Source of the DNA: Pyronema omphalodes
Lineage: Eukaryota; Ascomycota; Pezizomycetes; Pezizales; Pyronemataceae
Direction of reading: 5' to 3'
Assembly (NCBI GenBank): GCA_024516155.1
Contig: JAJJXM010000028.1
Location: 558,001 to 622,000 of the forward strand
Length of the DNA stretch: 64,000 nucleotides
Below the pieces are notes generated by a model that worked only from the letters and a program-made list of their open reading frames with translations, was not told the DNA's origin and ran no database searches. A program made the position numbers and the translations under genes. Position 1 is the stretch's first letter. Each line of letters begins with the position of its first letter. Shown piece by piece: positions 10,292 to 21,965 of this stretch.

Positions 10292-10836
10292 AGTATATGA
10301 ATGTCCCCGATGAAAGTAATAGCGAACGGAACTACGCAGTGAGATGGGCCAATAAATATCAGAAGATTCAGAACTCCTTTTAAGTTTGTGATTTGCGGTT
10401 ACATCTGATTCGGCAATTCGCTTCCGTTATTGTGCTTCTCGGCAGTACAATGATGTACAGGCTCAAAATGCGTCTCCAAAAGAATGAATACGCTCATCCA
10501 AGTACGCGGAATGTTACAGCCGGTGTAACAATGTCTATCAAAATTGAGAACGGTAGTAACAGGTAGTAGCGGAAACGGGTGTTACGTAGCAGAACCTTGT
10601 ATTATCGACTTTTGCCGCTAACGGTTCCGCAAAACCGGCGTCGATGATACAATTCAAGTGCCCCATTTGATGTAATCATACGTTTTCCACAATGGTCACG
10701 GCCAACTCCGATAGAAGTGGTGCCTGAATATCAAATCAATGTTTTAAGATCGAATGATCTTCAAATGTATGAATGATAAGCTTAAAGTGGTAGTACCTAT
10801 GATCTACATCCGAAGAGCAGTCAGCCAAGACCTGCC
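10292..10836. other. Intergenic, no gene seen
   Basis: The 5' side of the Thr-rich secreted protein gene and the 3' side of the next gene. Several GTAACA/GTTAC steps occur near 10515-10590. No supported coding or RNA feature. Confidence 0.5.
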
Positions 10837-11520
10837 CTAAACTCTCCCCCACCACCACCTCCTAGCTGGTAGCTCGAACCTAACCCTCCCCCCACTGGTT
10901 ATTTCCCTTACTGCCTCTTTCCCCGTCGGAACCCCACTATATAAATGCCTCCGTCGACGAAACCATATCCACCCGATAAATAAACATATCAATGCAGTTC
11001 CCACTACCGCACCAGCAACTGCTGGACCAACTATTCGTGCGATGTTGGGGGTCGGCGTAGCAGATTCCGCGATGACTGACGAACCACGCCTACAATCTGG
11101 TGGCGTGCATTGCACCGGTGGGAGATATGTTCTTGTAGCAAAAGTCGATGGAGGATATGATGTTGAAACCTTGTTACTCGTCGTGACCTGAACCACGGCG
11201 TTTATCGTGGTCGTGGGAACTTCATATGATGAACTCGGAGTCTTTGCGACCGGTGCAACTGAATGGGGCGGCGAAGCTGTCGGGGTAGTTTGCACAGGTG
11301 GAGACGGTGGAGAAACTGGCGATGCGGTGCCGGTGGAAGTGGTAATATGGTTACCGAGGGGTTCAGGGTTGCCGCTGTTAACGCTACTGCCGCCTGGCGA
11401 CCAGCCGTCGCGTCCGCCGGCGCCACATTGTTGTCCCCATATCGCGCAGTGTTGATCAACCGAACAACATAGAGATCCATCATCGCTGCATGGAACTGAA
11501 CAAACTCCGGGTGCTGCCAT
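10837..11520 (-). CDS. Single-pass membrane protein with Cys-rich N-terminus and Ser/Thr/Pro-rich stalk
   Basis: A single open frame of 227 aa starting at the ATG at 11520. Residues 1-33 carry six cysteines (CSVPCSDDGSLCCSVDQHC...CGAGG), a pattern common in small fungal extracellular modules. Residues about 50-165 are a Ser/Thr/Pro-rich stalk. Residues about 175-198 are one membrane span (VGPAVAGAVVGTALICLFIG), followed by an RRRR stop-transfer cluster and a short cytoplasmic tail. The layout suggests a surface sensor or mucin-like protein. No signal peptide is present at this start, so either the span acts as a signal-anchor or an upstream exon is missing. Function unknown. Confidence 0.65.
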   Translation of the reverse strand: MAAPGVCSVPCSDDGSLCCSVDQHCAIWGQQCGAGGRDGWSPGGSSVNSGNPEPLGNHITTSTGTASPVSPPSPPVQTTPTASPPHSVAPVAKTPSSSYEVPTTTINAVVQVTTSNKVSTSYPPSTFATRTYLPPVQCTPPDCRRGSSVIAESATPTPNIARIVGPAVAGAVVGTALICLFIGWIWFRRRRHLYSGVPTGKEAVREITSGGRVRFELPARRWWWGRV

Positions 11521-13259
11521 TGTTGATCACAATAAGATGTCGCGTCGCTTGTTTTTCTCGCTCTCTGCCATCGTGAGCTGATGAAAAGGAAATTGGGAGG
11601 TTGGTGAGGGGTTGAAACACGTGGAATGCGAGTTCAGTGTGCGGGAAGTATTTTTAGGGTTTCAGAATGCGAAATTTCATTCCTCGGACAATTAGAATCC
11701 TGGTCACTGTCACGTACATCAATTGGTTTGATGGCATCATAACAATCTTTCACTCACTCTCATCGAATGAGGTAACAAGAATATATTCCCAAGAAAACAA
11801 CCCTTCACTCTCGAATCTAGGGATACAATAAATAGACTCTGTACTAGGAAGAGTTAGAAGCATAATTTATTCATAATTGAATGACACACACCGATGCCCG
11901 TTATCATTGGCACTGAATTGAAGTACTCCTACGCAATACTACTGTAGGGTTTTAACTTCGCTCGGCTCATGACAAAGTTTGGATAGCCGTAGTCTCGCAC
12001 TTCGGCGTCAGGATTTTCTTAGTTTATATCCACGGTACTTTTTCTCATTACCAATGTGGTCTTGCATCAAACAAAATAAGTTTTAAAATTTGTGGTCAGA
12101 TTTCATGGCATACTACGAATCGGTAAATGTGGAGAGATCCAAACGGCGTCTTAAGCCACATAGCTGGATGTTTTAAGTCGAATTTGAATCTCATTGAATT
12201 TAGTTTTGAAGTCGTCTGAATGGATTTCCCAGCAGATTTATGTTGCTGAAGTCAGTTGATGATAATTAGTCGTGCACGGAAATTCATACCGGGGAGAATT
12301 GCTCGTTAGTCAGGTCTGACATGATATGTCACTCGGCGTAATTTGTATAGAATAAGCGACGAGCGTTTCAATTTTTATCAATGATAGGGGGAAATTAACA
12401 ACTTGGAAGATAAAATGAATGTTGATCTCTAAGTGAATATTTGTGGATAGCTGCGCAAAATGTTTCTTGGCCCAATTCAAGCTCCCGACGGTGATGGATG
12501 CGTTTTTGGTTACTTATGAAGGTAGTTGTTGTGCGTGTGGTAAAATGTAATAAAAAGCAAGTTAATATTTCGTTATGTGAAAAGCAGTAAGTAGGGGAAA
12601 GGATATTATTTATATTTTGGAGGTTAGAAGTTCATGATATTTCTCCTACAGGCGATATTTTTGCGCTAAACTTCGGCATTTCTAAAGTACATAGACCTCA
12701 CATCAAACGGCGAGAATTTCTTTTACTCTATGTATTATAAACAAGGCGGTTCTCTATGTGGTTCGTCCTCAAATACGGTATTATAGCACAATCAGACACC
12801 AAACTGACAAAGAAAACAAGCGCCATTAGCCAGCCAGAACGCCAAGACAACGTAACAAGCTGGGCCCCAGGGGACATGGGGTACATAAAACGCTCGTGCA
12901 GGTCTCCCGCATCCCTCATACTCCACTCGCTTGCCATCACTAACGCGCGGCTGATCTGATCCACGACAGAAACGCCAGGCGCAACAGAGCAGGAAAACTA
13001 AAGACATTCCCTCCATCATTCTAGCTACTGTCGTCATTCCTTTACTTCTCCATTTCTTTTTTTTTCCATAATTTTTTAATTTTTTTGGCCAGTTTTGGTT
13101 TGGCTGTCTGCTTATTCTATTCCTTTTATACCTGGTACATTTCAATATCGTAGATTCGTAGCTACAGATCGGCGACTGTACATATCTACTTTATACGCGA
13201 TCTCGACGCGCGACGCGGTATCGATACGGATTATCATTGGATATCGCCAATCGACAACT
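11521..13259. other. Intergenic 1.7 kb, no convincing gene
   Basis: Mostly AT-rich sequence. Short frames on the minus strand at 12728-13145 lack a recognisable motif, and two of them overlap in different frames, so neither was called. A CGACGCGCGACGCGG block occurs just upstream of the next gene. Confidence 0.45.
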
Positions 13260-14844
13260 ATGGCTGTCCCACGGAAACCTCGACATAAATCATCGGCACA
13301 GAATCATAGGAAACGAAATAGAAATAATAAACCAAAAAACTTTAAGGTTCATGGGTATAATACATATCAGAAGACGCGGGTTAACGATGATGGTGATGAT
13401 GATGTCAGCACTCTCTCTCTCTCTCTCCCCCCCCCCCCCCCCAACTCCCACGGTCATCACCGATGCCTTAGACAAATCTAATCAATCGCAAATAGTCGAC
13501 AGGCAGACCGAATTCCCAACAACATCATCGCGCCAATCAACACAAGAAGCAGAAACCACAGCAGCCAAAAATCCACGAAAATTCCTGGCCGCCAGTCATC
13601 ACCAATACACCAGGAGACGATCCACTCGAGAAGGTTCGCAGCCATCCATCCATAAGCCCCTAGAAATAAAAAAAAATGCCGCTAACAAAAAAATAGATAG
13701 TTAACACCACACGCCCAGTCAAACATGGTTACATTTTCGTCCGTGCTGGTAATGTTTATATAACCCGCACCATTAAACGGCTCTGTAAACAACAGAAAAT
13801 ATGTCTCTACACCGTAATCATCGGTCGAACTACTCTGGGTGTACAAGTCCCTGCCAGCGTATATCATGCTGCTGTGGAGCTTGAAAAAGACACGGAGGCG
13901 GCTAGAAGGAAAGCTGTGGATTCGAAGGATATTAGGGAACGGAAGGAGGCTATGGGGTGTTTGAAGGGGCTGTTTACGAAGATTCCGGAGAAGGATGCGG
14001 AGAGGGTTGTTGGTTATGCGTTTAAGAAGGTAGGTTGTACGTTGTACATGGTACTTGGAACAGCAAAAAGGAAGGGGAAAGCTAATGATTTTATCCAAAG
14101 CGCACAGGACGGGTGGGAAGAACGGGAAATTTACCGCTTGAGGAACGGTTACGAATGGCCACTATTGCTCATATTCGACATACACATACAGATTACGATG
14201 AGCGACTCAAAGCTGCAGGGCCGGGATTATCGCCACAGCAACGGAAGAAGAATCAAGAAAAGGCAAGGAATGCTGTAACGGCGAAAATAGAGCAGGTGTG
14301 GACTAGTTGGGGTCCTCCGAAGAAGCTTCCTTGGTGTCGACTTGATGGCGGAAATGTAAGGGGGAAAGGTTTTGCGGAGAATAGAAACAAGAATGATGAT
14401 GAGGTGCGCGGGCTTAAGGATCAGCATGAGAATAAGAGAAGAACAACCGCAAATAAGTCTCTTAGGAATGCACCGCGCAAGAGAAGCAGGGTCAACTCCA
14501 CGGACAACTCAGACGACGACGAAGACGACGACGACGACGACAGCATCAGCTCACTCGAAGATTTCATCGATGACACATCCGATGAAGAAGAAGAAGCCTC
14601 CATCAGCGACGAATCAGATAACGATTACGATTACGATTACAATTCCTACGATGAAGATTATCTGTCCGTCATCAACGACGATTCTGATTTGGAAATCATC
14701 GAACATGTCAGAAAACATAATATCTCAGAACCGACATTAGTACAAGAACGTAATACAACGAGATTTCCATCACGTGTTACGAGAAATATGGCTCGAAAAT
14801 TAGGAATTCAGCCGGATGTTGAGATGATTGAGCTTTCGGATTGA
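13260..14844 (+). CDS. DUF2293 domain protein with acidic C-terminus
   Basis: The secure part is an exon ending at 14029, an intron at 14030-14100 (GTAGGT donor, GCTAAT branch, AAAG acceptor) and the exon 14101-14844. Together they encode a DUF2293 domain: GYIFVRAGNVYITR, RTTLGVQVPASVYHAAVE, FTKIPEKDAERVV, then KKRTGRVGRTGNLPLEERL and IAHIRHTHTDYDERL. The C-terminal 120 residues contain long Asp/Glu runs and end in VEMIELSD. The 5' part is uncertain. A possible start at 13260 (MAVPRKPRHKSS) is separated from the domain by a (CT)8C16 tract where the open frame changes. An intron ending at TAG 13697 or 13701 (branch GCTAAC at about 13681) must also be removed. Function unknown; a nuclear role is plausible from the basic/acidic composition. 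Confidence 0.72.
13411..13442. repeat. (CT)8 followed by C16
   Basis: A dinucleotide run joined to a C homopolymer, inside or next to the presumed 5' coding part of the DUF2293 gene. The open frame changes across it, so a length error here would alter the gene model. Confidence 0.95.
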
Positions 14845-16146
14845 AGATGTGTTGGTTTACTTGTGGGTGATTGTTATTGGTTGCTACGTTTATAACCTGT
14901 GGTGTGTAATACGTTTTATCTATTTCTTGTGGTGGAAACTGGGGTTATGACTTATGGTTTTCTTTTGGGGTTATGTTGAAAGATAATGTTGCTATTTCAT
15001 GGCTTTGGTTGTACATATATTTGCTTTCTTGCTCTCTTTTTGCTATACATTAGGGTTCTGGTTTTTTGCTATTTAGACGTTTGGTCTTTTTAATACTTCT
15101 GTATTATCCGCAACGATGGAAGTTATAGAGGGAATTATCTCATCACTCATTCCTTTACTCTTTAACCTCACAGTGAATGCACTGGCTAATGAAGGCCCCA
15201 CTTTAGATGGCGTTGCTAATATATAACTCTTGGCAGCGTGGATGGACCCTGAATGTATCGGTGGTTCAGGGTGCCAGGGATTCAGGGCCCCCAGGGTTCC
15301 CAGGGTCCTAGGGCGCGTCAGTTTACGGGCATGTCGAGTTACTCGGGCATATTTTCCGGTTGTAGGGCGTATGGCGGCAGCGGCAAGGCGGACCTGGGCT
15401 GGCGCATCTGATTATCATTATCAAAGATCATATCATCGGGTGACTTCGGAGTTTTGTACAACGTCACATCACAGTGAGCATCTCCATTGCGCGGAAGTCA
15501 CTTCTCGATTTTAATTTGCTGTCCTGCGTTTCATCGTCATGCTGCATACCGGATTAAATTAGGCAACTCGGAAGCATCTTTCCGCTGTGTGTTTAACCAA
15601 CAAGGGACGGACTTGGTCTTATCAATCCATCTGCATAAATGTTGGTCTGATGATCTTATCTATTCATCCGTATCTGGATAGCTTGATTATCTTATCTTAT
15701 CAGATAAAGCAGTTCGATCCGCGTAGTTTCAATGGAGTGTCTCCTGCAGCCTGCACGCGTACGTAGATGGCGGCGTATTGGATTTTCCTACCACACGTCT
15801 GCCATGATTTTTACATCTTCTCCGGTTTCACGTACGCGAACCTGCACTTTTAATTCGATGATCAAATCGAGGCGTCGTCTTCTTTTCGAATATTCTTCTT
15901 TGACGCCTTTTCAGTCGCTTCGCCTTTGGCAAGGACTACGACGCTGTTTCGGCATTCCGGAATCCCCGGGACTCCGGCCGGCTTCTATTCAATAATCAAT
16001 TACCAGCCAACTGTCACCAGCCAACAAAAATACCCCCGCGCCGATCTCGACTTCGGCGAAAGCTGGCGCGTTGATAGCGATATTACGCCAACTCGATTTG
16101 GATCAAGCGTGACGTGACAGTCTGTCTGTGAGACACTCATCACATC
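14845..16146. other. Upstream region of the OPT transporter gene
   Basis: 1.3 kb without a supported gene. It holds a CAGGG/CCAGGGT-rich stretch at 15265-15312 and a GATA-site cluster at about 15654-15709. The short open frames here have no family motif. Confidence 0.5.
15654..15709. promoter_or_regulatory. Cluster of GATA-factor sites
   Basis: The stretch contains TTATCT, TTATCTTATCA and AGATAAAG, that is, several HGATAR sites on both strands within about 56 bp. Another TTATCA lies near 15625. Fungal nitrogen regulators of the AreA/NIT2 type bind such clusters, which would fit a peptide transporter gene 440 bp downstream. The regulatory link is inferred. Confidence 0.4.
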
Positions 16147-19100
16147 ATGACTTCCGCCGGTGCTGCTTCTGCTGTCGCTGCTGCTTCTGCTACTGCTCCT
16201 ACTGCTCCTGCCGCTACCGCCGCTGCATCATCACCTGGTGGCAGTTCGGGTAAAAAGAGAAGAGAAAGCCGACTACTACTGCTACGAGATCCATCTCTAT
16301 TTTCCCGAGCATCTGCCGGACAGTTTATTGCTTCATCAACAACAACATCATCTTCTTCTGCGAGATCTCCTTTGGCTTTGAGGCCGCCTAATATTATTCA
16401 TAAATCTTTATTGTCTCCGAGACAAAAGGATGATGAACCAGCGCTAGAGCTAGAGTTGAGAGACACAGGCGACGGCGACACGGGTGACCCCACTCGACAT
16501 CGCAATACGAATAAACCAGTCGAAACTCGCGAAGAGCACAACTCTCACCGAGAATCCCACGAACCCCACGATCCCGAATCCTACGAATCCCTCTCTAACC
16601 GTCCATCCCTCCACGAACCCCGCGACTCTTCACCATCCGATCAACCCCTCTACTCAACCTCGCAACCCCGCGATAACCCTCCCCGCCTCCACCACATCGT
16701 TAAACACTGGATAAAAATGGCCTCCGCACATTTCCCTCTCCTCCGCAGTTCTCCTGCTGCAGGAACCGCCAGCTACGGTGCCCTTCCAGTGAGCTATCAA
16801 GGCTCTGGAGCCTCTTCACCCGTAAGCGAACACTCACCCAGCGACGTGGATTCGGACACAGCCCCTACACGTCGTGCACGACGGCGCAAAAGTAACGCCC
16901 CAAAACCTGGCGATTCCGGGGCAATAAACGGCGGTTTAAACGAAGCATCAGAAGGACTAGAAATACCGGGTATCCACGAATCTTCCTCTATCTCTATCGA
17001 TCCCTCGTCACTCGATGACTTCTCCGACGAAGAGGACGACGATGATTCCGATCCGCCGGATAACTCACCTTATCCCGAGGTCCGCGCTTCGGTTTTAGCT
17101 ACGGATGATGAGAGTTTAAGTATCAATACTCCACGGATGTGGACTTTGAGCTTGTTATTTACACTGGTGGGGAGCTCGACGAATTTGTTTTTTAGTCTAC
17201 GGTACCCTTCGATTTCAATTACACCGGTGATTGCGTTGTTGCTGGCACATCCATTGGGGAAAATGTGGGATGCGGCATTTCCGGACAAGCTAGATGGTGA
17301 GGAAAGGAAAGACGAGGGATGGTTAGGGGGGGTGAGACGATGGTTAGGACAGGGGAGGTGGAATAGGAAGGAACATGCTTGTGTTTATATTAGTAGCAAT
17401 GTTTCATTTGGGTTTGCGTTTGCTACCGATGTAGGTTTTTCCTCCATGGGGTAGTATGGAAGGGAGTACAAGAGAAATGGCTAACTGTGCTTTTTTTTTT
17501 TTAGGTTATCGTAGAGCAAACCCATTTCTATCACCAAGACCCTGGTATTGTCTACCAAATTCTTTTAACTTTATCAACTCAAATCCTCGGCTACACCTTC
17601 GCTGGGTTGACAAGACAATGGCTTGTCAGACCCAGTAGCATGATTTGGCCGGGCACCTTGATGTCAACTGCGATGTTTACCACGCTCCATGGAGAGGAAA
17701 ATAAACCTGCGGATGGATGGAAGATTTCTCGGTGGAGATTTTTCGTGAGTGCCCTTTTTGCGATGTTGAATGTCGATGGGGTGCTGGATTTTTTTTCTTT
17801 TTGGAGAAGCCTTTTTTGATGGGGGTGCACTCCAAGAGAAAGTGCAATTTGCCACGAGACTGGCGAACCGCGATGGTTGGGGGTGCGAACCAAATTTAGT
17901 GATAGGGCTGTTATCAGATCATTTGATACCCTTGATATCTGATCTTCCCCTGTCTTCACCACGCAACCCTTATCTGATCGCGCGCCTACCCTTTACCCTA
18001 ATTCATTCGCGCATCCCTTACTTCCCCTCTGTTAACTAATCATATTTATTTTATCTCATCACCACATCTGATATGCATATACGTTCTAACGCCGCTCTAG
18101 CTCATCGTCTTTTGCGCTGGTTTCTTCTGGTACTTCATTCCTGGGCTGTTGATGCCAGCACTCAGCTATTTCAACGCCGTAACATGGGTCGCGCCGGACA
18201 ATGTAGTGCTTTCTAACCTCTTTGGAGTGAGGAGTGGTCTGGGAATGTTGCCAATTACGTTTGATTGGGCCCAGATATCCTACATTGGATCCCCTCTTAT
18301 GACACCGGCTTGGGCGGCTGCCAATGTTGTCGGTGGTTTGGTGGTGGTGATGTGGGTCATTGCCCCTGTGCTTTGTAAGTTCCCATGTTTTCTGTGATCA
18401 AGGGGGAGATGTTTTTTTTATGGATGCAAATCCGCTGTTGTTTCTGGCGTTGCTACTCATGGTTGTCTATCGGAGGGCTTCGCTGTCTGATCGCCGCTGT
18501 GATGGAGATGCCCGGACGATTGATGAGATGGGTGATACATAGTCGATGAGATGCATGCTTTCACTCCTCGTTGATGGCTTTAGTCTTGCCTATCAATACC
18601 CTTGCTCCACATTGAGGGTTGCTTTATCTGATCTTTACCCCACCCTACCGTAACATCACCGCACCTCACATTATTGCATCCCCACTATCCCAACGCTCCA
18701 GCTTGCAAGAGAGGTCGTAAGACATATCGAGGAGGGAAATCCAACGATTCCTTCGTCGTCGGCTTTACAGTCTCTTTCAGCAAGCTGGCTCGTATTGTCA
18801 TCCCCCTTCCCTCTTCATTATTCCGTCGTCCACCCTCCTCTATTTCATCCACTATGCTCGCCAACGTTACATGCTCTTCAACTAATAACGTTCAGACTAT
18901 CTCAATGCCTTCTACTCCTCCTATATGCCCATCCTCTCCTCCTCCGTTTTCGACAATACCGGCGCGACCTACGACGTATCCCGAATCCTCACCCCGGACT
19001 TCCTATTCGATGAAGCCGCCTACCACCGTTACTCCAAGGTCTTCATGCCAATAACCTACGTTTTGAGCTACGGCCTCCAATTTGCCGCTTTAACAGCGTT

Positions 19101-20313
19101 GGTTACCCACACAGCTGTCTGGCACGGAAAAGACATTATCAAGCAATGGAGAAAAGTTGGATCGTCGGCTGGAGAATACCAGGCGGTTCCTAATGGAGCC
19201 AGTGGATCTCGAGGACATTCAAGAAGAGGGAAGAGGAGAAGGGATATGACGGATGCACAATGGGAGGAACTGGTTTCCTCAGATGACGTACACGCCAGGT
19301 TAATGGCGAAGTATCCAGAGTGTCCAACATCCTGGTATCTATTAACATTTGCATTGATGCTCAGCATATCGATATTCCTTATTACACACTATCCGGTATT
19401 TCTACCAATCCCGGGATTATTACTATCCCTCTGTATCTGCGGAGTATTTTTCGTTCCAATTGGGATCGTCATGGCCATCACCAACACCCAAAGCTCCTTA
19501 TTCTTAATCTGCCAACTAGTCTGCGGCTGGCTTTACCCCGGCCGTCCAGTCGCCAACATGCTCTTCGTAACCTACGGCTACATCACCAGTACTCAAGGCC
19601 TAAAATTCGCCGCCGACCTGAAGCTAGGCCACTACATGAAGATCCCCCCTCGACTCCTCTTCGGCGTACAAATGGTCGCCACTGTAGTCGGCGGCCTAAC
19701 CCAAGTCGGGGTCCTAAGCTGGATGTTCACCAACGTCCGCGGCATCTGCACTGAACAAGCCATAAACGGCTTCACCTGTCCCATCGCGCGCGTCCACTTC
19801 AACGGTTCCATCCTCTGGGGAGTCGTCGGACCCCAACGCTTCTTTGGCCGCGGAGAATTATACCGTCCCCTGATCTGGGCGTTCCTTATCGGTGCCATCG
19901 GCCCCTTGTTGATCTGGGCCTTGTGGCGCCATCTAGGTTCCAATCGTAACAGTATCTTAAAATCCATTTCCCTTCCAGTGTTATTCGGATCCTTGTCCTG
20001 GATTCCACCAGCCACCGGTTTGAATTTCTCTGCATGGGCAATTGTTTGTTATATCTTCAACTGGAGAATACGCAAAGGAAAAGAACAGTGGTGGGGAAAA
20101 TATACCATGACACTATCGGCCGCGTTAGATGCATCTTTGGCATTCGCGGTTGTGGTGGTTTTCTTTGGTGTGGTTTATCCCGACTGGGAATGGGTGGCGG
20201 GGTTGAAGTGGTGGGGGACGGAGGTTTTTAAACAGGGGTGTGATTGGAGGGGTTGTAGTTATAGGACGTTGAAGGAGGGGGAAACGTTTGGGCCGCCGAG
20301 GGGGGCTTGGTAG
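16147..20313 (+). CDS. OPT-family oligopeptide transporter
   Basis: Four exons: 16147-17430, 17505-17744, 18101-18374 and 18896-20313, giving 1071 aa in frame. Residues 1 to about 310 are a long disordered extension, first Ala/Ser/Thr-rich, then His/Pro/Ser-rich, then acidic. The family signature SPYPEVRASV follows, introducing the polytopic core. Core blocks typical of OPT proteins include MIWPGTLMSTAMF, FCAGFFWYFIPGLLMP, FDNTGATYDVSRILTPDF and CGWLYPGRPVANMLF. The protein would move small peptides across the plasma or vacuolar membrane by proton coupling, or metal conjugates if it is nearer the YSL branch. Introns 2 and 3 are 356 and 521 bp, much longer than the others in this window; both keep good branch sites (TTCTAAC and ACTAATAAC). 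Confidence 0.93.
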
Positions 20314-20653
20314 TGGGGTGTAAGGGGGCGGGTGGGGGATGAGGGGATGAGGGGGGGAGGAGGGGAGGGGGGGGAAGAGGGGGTATATGCTTATCATGAC
20401 CAGCGTGTGTTTTTTGAGCTTTTCCTTTGTTTGGGCGTTTTGTGTTTTGCATCTTGTGTTTTAAAGGTCCGTTCATTTGTTGGTTTCTTTTGTTTTGTTT
20501 TGTTTTTTTTTTGTTATGAATAAGATTACGCTATTATATGATATTGAAGAATAGGGTGGAGGGGGGGGGCGGGGGAGGGGGGGCGGGGTTAAGATATACC
20601 TTTTCAATGGTAAAGGTTTAAAACCGGGCTTTGGGATAAATAAACTGAAGATT

Positions 20654-20656
<3 letters not shown>

Positions 20657-20685
<29 letters not shown>
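20657..20685. repeat. T29 homopolymer
   Basis: An uninterrupted T run about 350 bp downstream of the transporter stop codon. It could be a poly(A) footprint of a minus-strand retroelement or simple slippage. Confidence 0.95.
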
Positions 20686-20790
20686 CGGGGTATTATTGTT
20701 GTCTGGGGTTGGTGGTAGAAATAGTAGATGGAGGACGAAAGAGGATGTTGGATACTAGATACCAAGTAGGAATAGGAATAAAATGTAGAT

Positions 20791-20880
20791 TGTGATGTGA
20801 ATGATGTGAAGGATGTGAAGGATGTGATGGATATGCTGGATGTGATGGATATGATGAATATGATGAATATGATGTATGTT
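20791..20880. repeat. Imperfect GATGTGAAG / GATATGATGAAT minisatellite
   Basis: A run of nine-base units related to GATGTGAAG, grading into GATATGATG and AATATGATG. The resulting open frame is repetitive and is not taken as a gene. Confidence 0.75.
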
Positions 20881-21965
20881 GTTATGCATGTATATGAACT
20901 TGTGTATGTGATTATATATGTGATTATGAAAAATAGTATTTATGCAAAAAGTCTCGACTCTCGAGATTATCTCAATCTTTTAAACAGAAGGTCTCGAAAC
21001 ATCTCGTCTCGTGAAAATCCAGTCTCGTCGGTCTTGAGCCGCTCGTCTCGTGTACATCCCTACACTCAACACCACAGGCACAGGCACAGAAGCTATAATC
21101 ATCTAATGAATTGGAATAATTAGAATAATTTTAAAAAAAAAAAAACCAAGAAATTCAAGTGATTTAGATTCTTTGAATGCTTTGAATGATTTAAATGATT
21201 CAAATGATTTAGACATTCATACTTAAAAAGGGGGGGCGTCTATGGTTTATACAGTTTTGGTGTTAGTCGAGGATGCAAAAAAAAATGGAAATAAATAGAG
21301 GATCAAGAGTTGAGAGGAATGGATTCTTTGTGACTGTCATCGTTTGTGTTTATGCTTGGGGAAGCTGATTGATTGATTAGTTTAGTGATTTAGTGTTTTA
21401 GTGTTTAATAGTTCTATTCCGTACGGGGAGTTGGATTTGGATTTCTGGGAGCACTGGGAGCACTGGGAGGTGGAAGATCACTGATCAGACGGGATAAGGT
21501 CGTGTGAACTGATTGATTGATGGATTGATTGATTGATTCTTAAACTTTCCCAACCGTAAGGTTATGACGTGGTCTGTGTTAATATACATCTTTAGGCCCC
21601 GGTCTGTAATCCCGGAGGCCTACTGGGAAAAGCCCCAAAGCATTCTTCATTGTTTGGGGCCACAGCACCCTGGTGTTCTCCATGCTGATTTTCTTTCGCG
21701 TCAATATAGTCTAGAGCCCTGTACGCTCAATTATTATTCCGCCTAGTCGTTCACCTCATTCCTCTTCCCTTCCCTTCACATCTAAATCCTTTTTTTTTCT
21801 TCTTTTTCTTTTATTTATTTCTTGGACCTTATACTACTGCCGGGCTACTTCTTCCCCTTCTCTCCTCCTCCGTTCCTCCGTTCCTCCGCCTGCTCGGGTC
21901 TTCTTTTTTGAGCCTTCGCGCTGCCCCTCCTTGCCTCTCTCTTCGGGCTCTTGTCGTCGGTGTGA

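Noticed and set aside
12728..13145. Two overlapping minus-strand frames with hydrophobic stretches
   Set aside because: They overlap in different frames, one lacks an ATG start, and neither shows a family motif or splice support.
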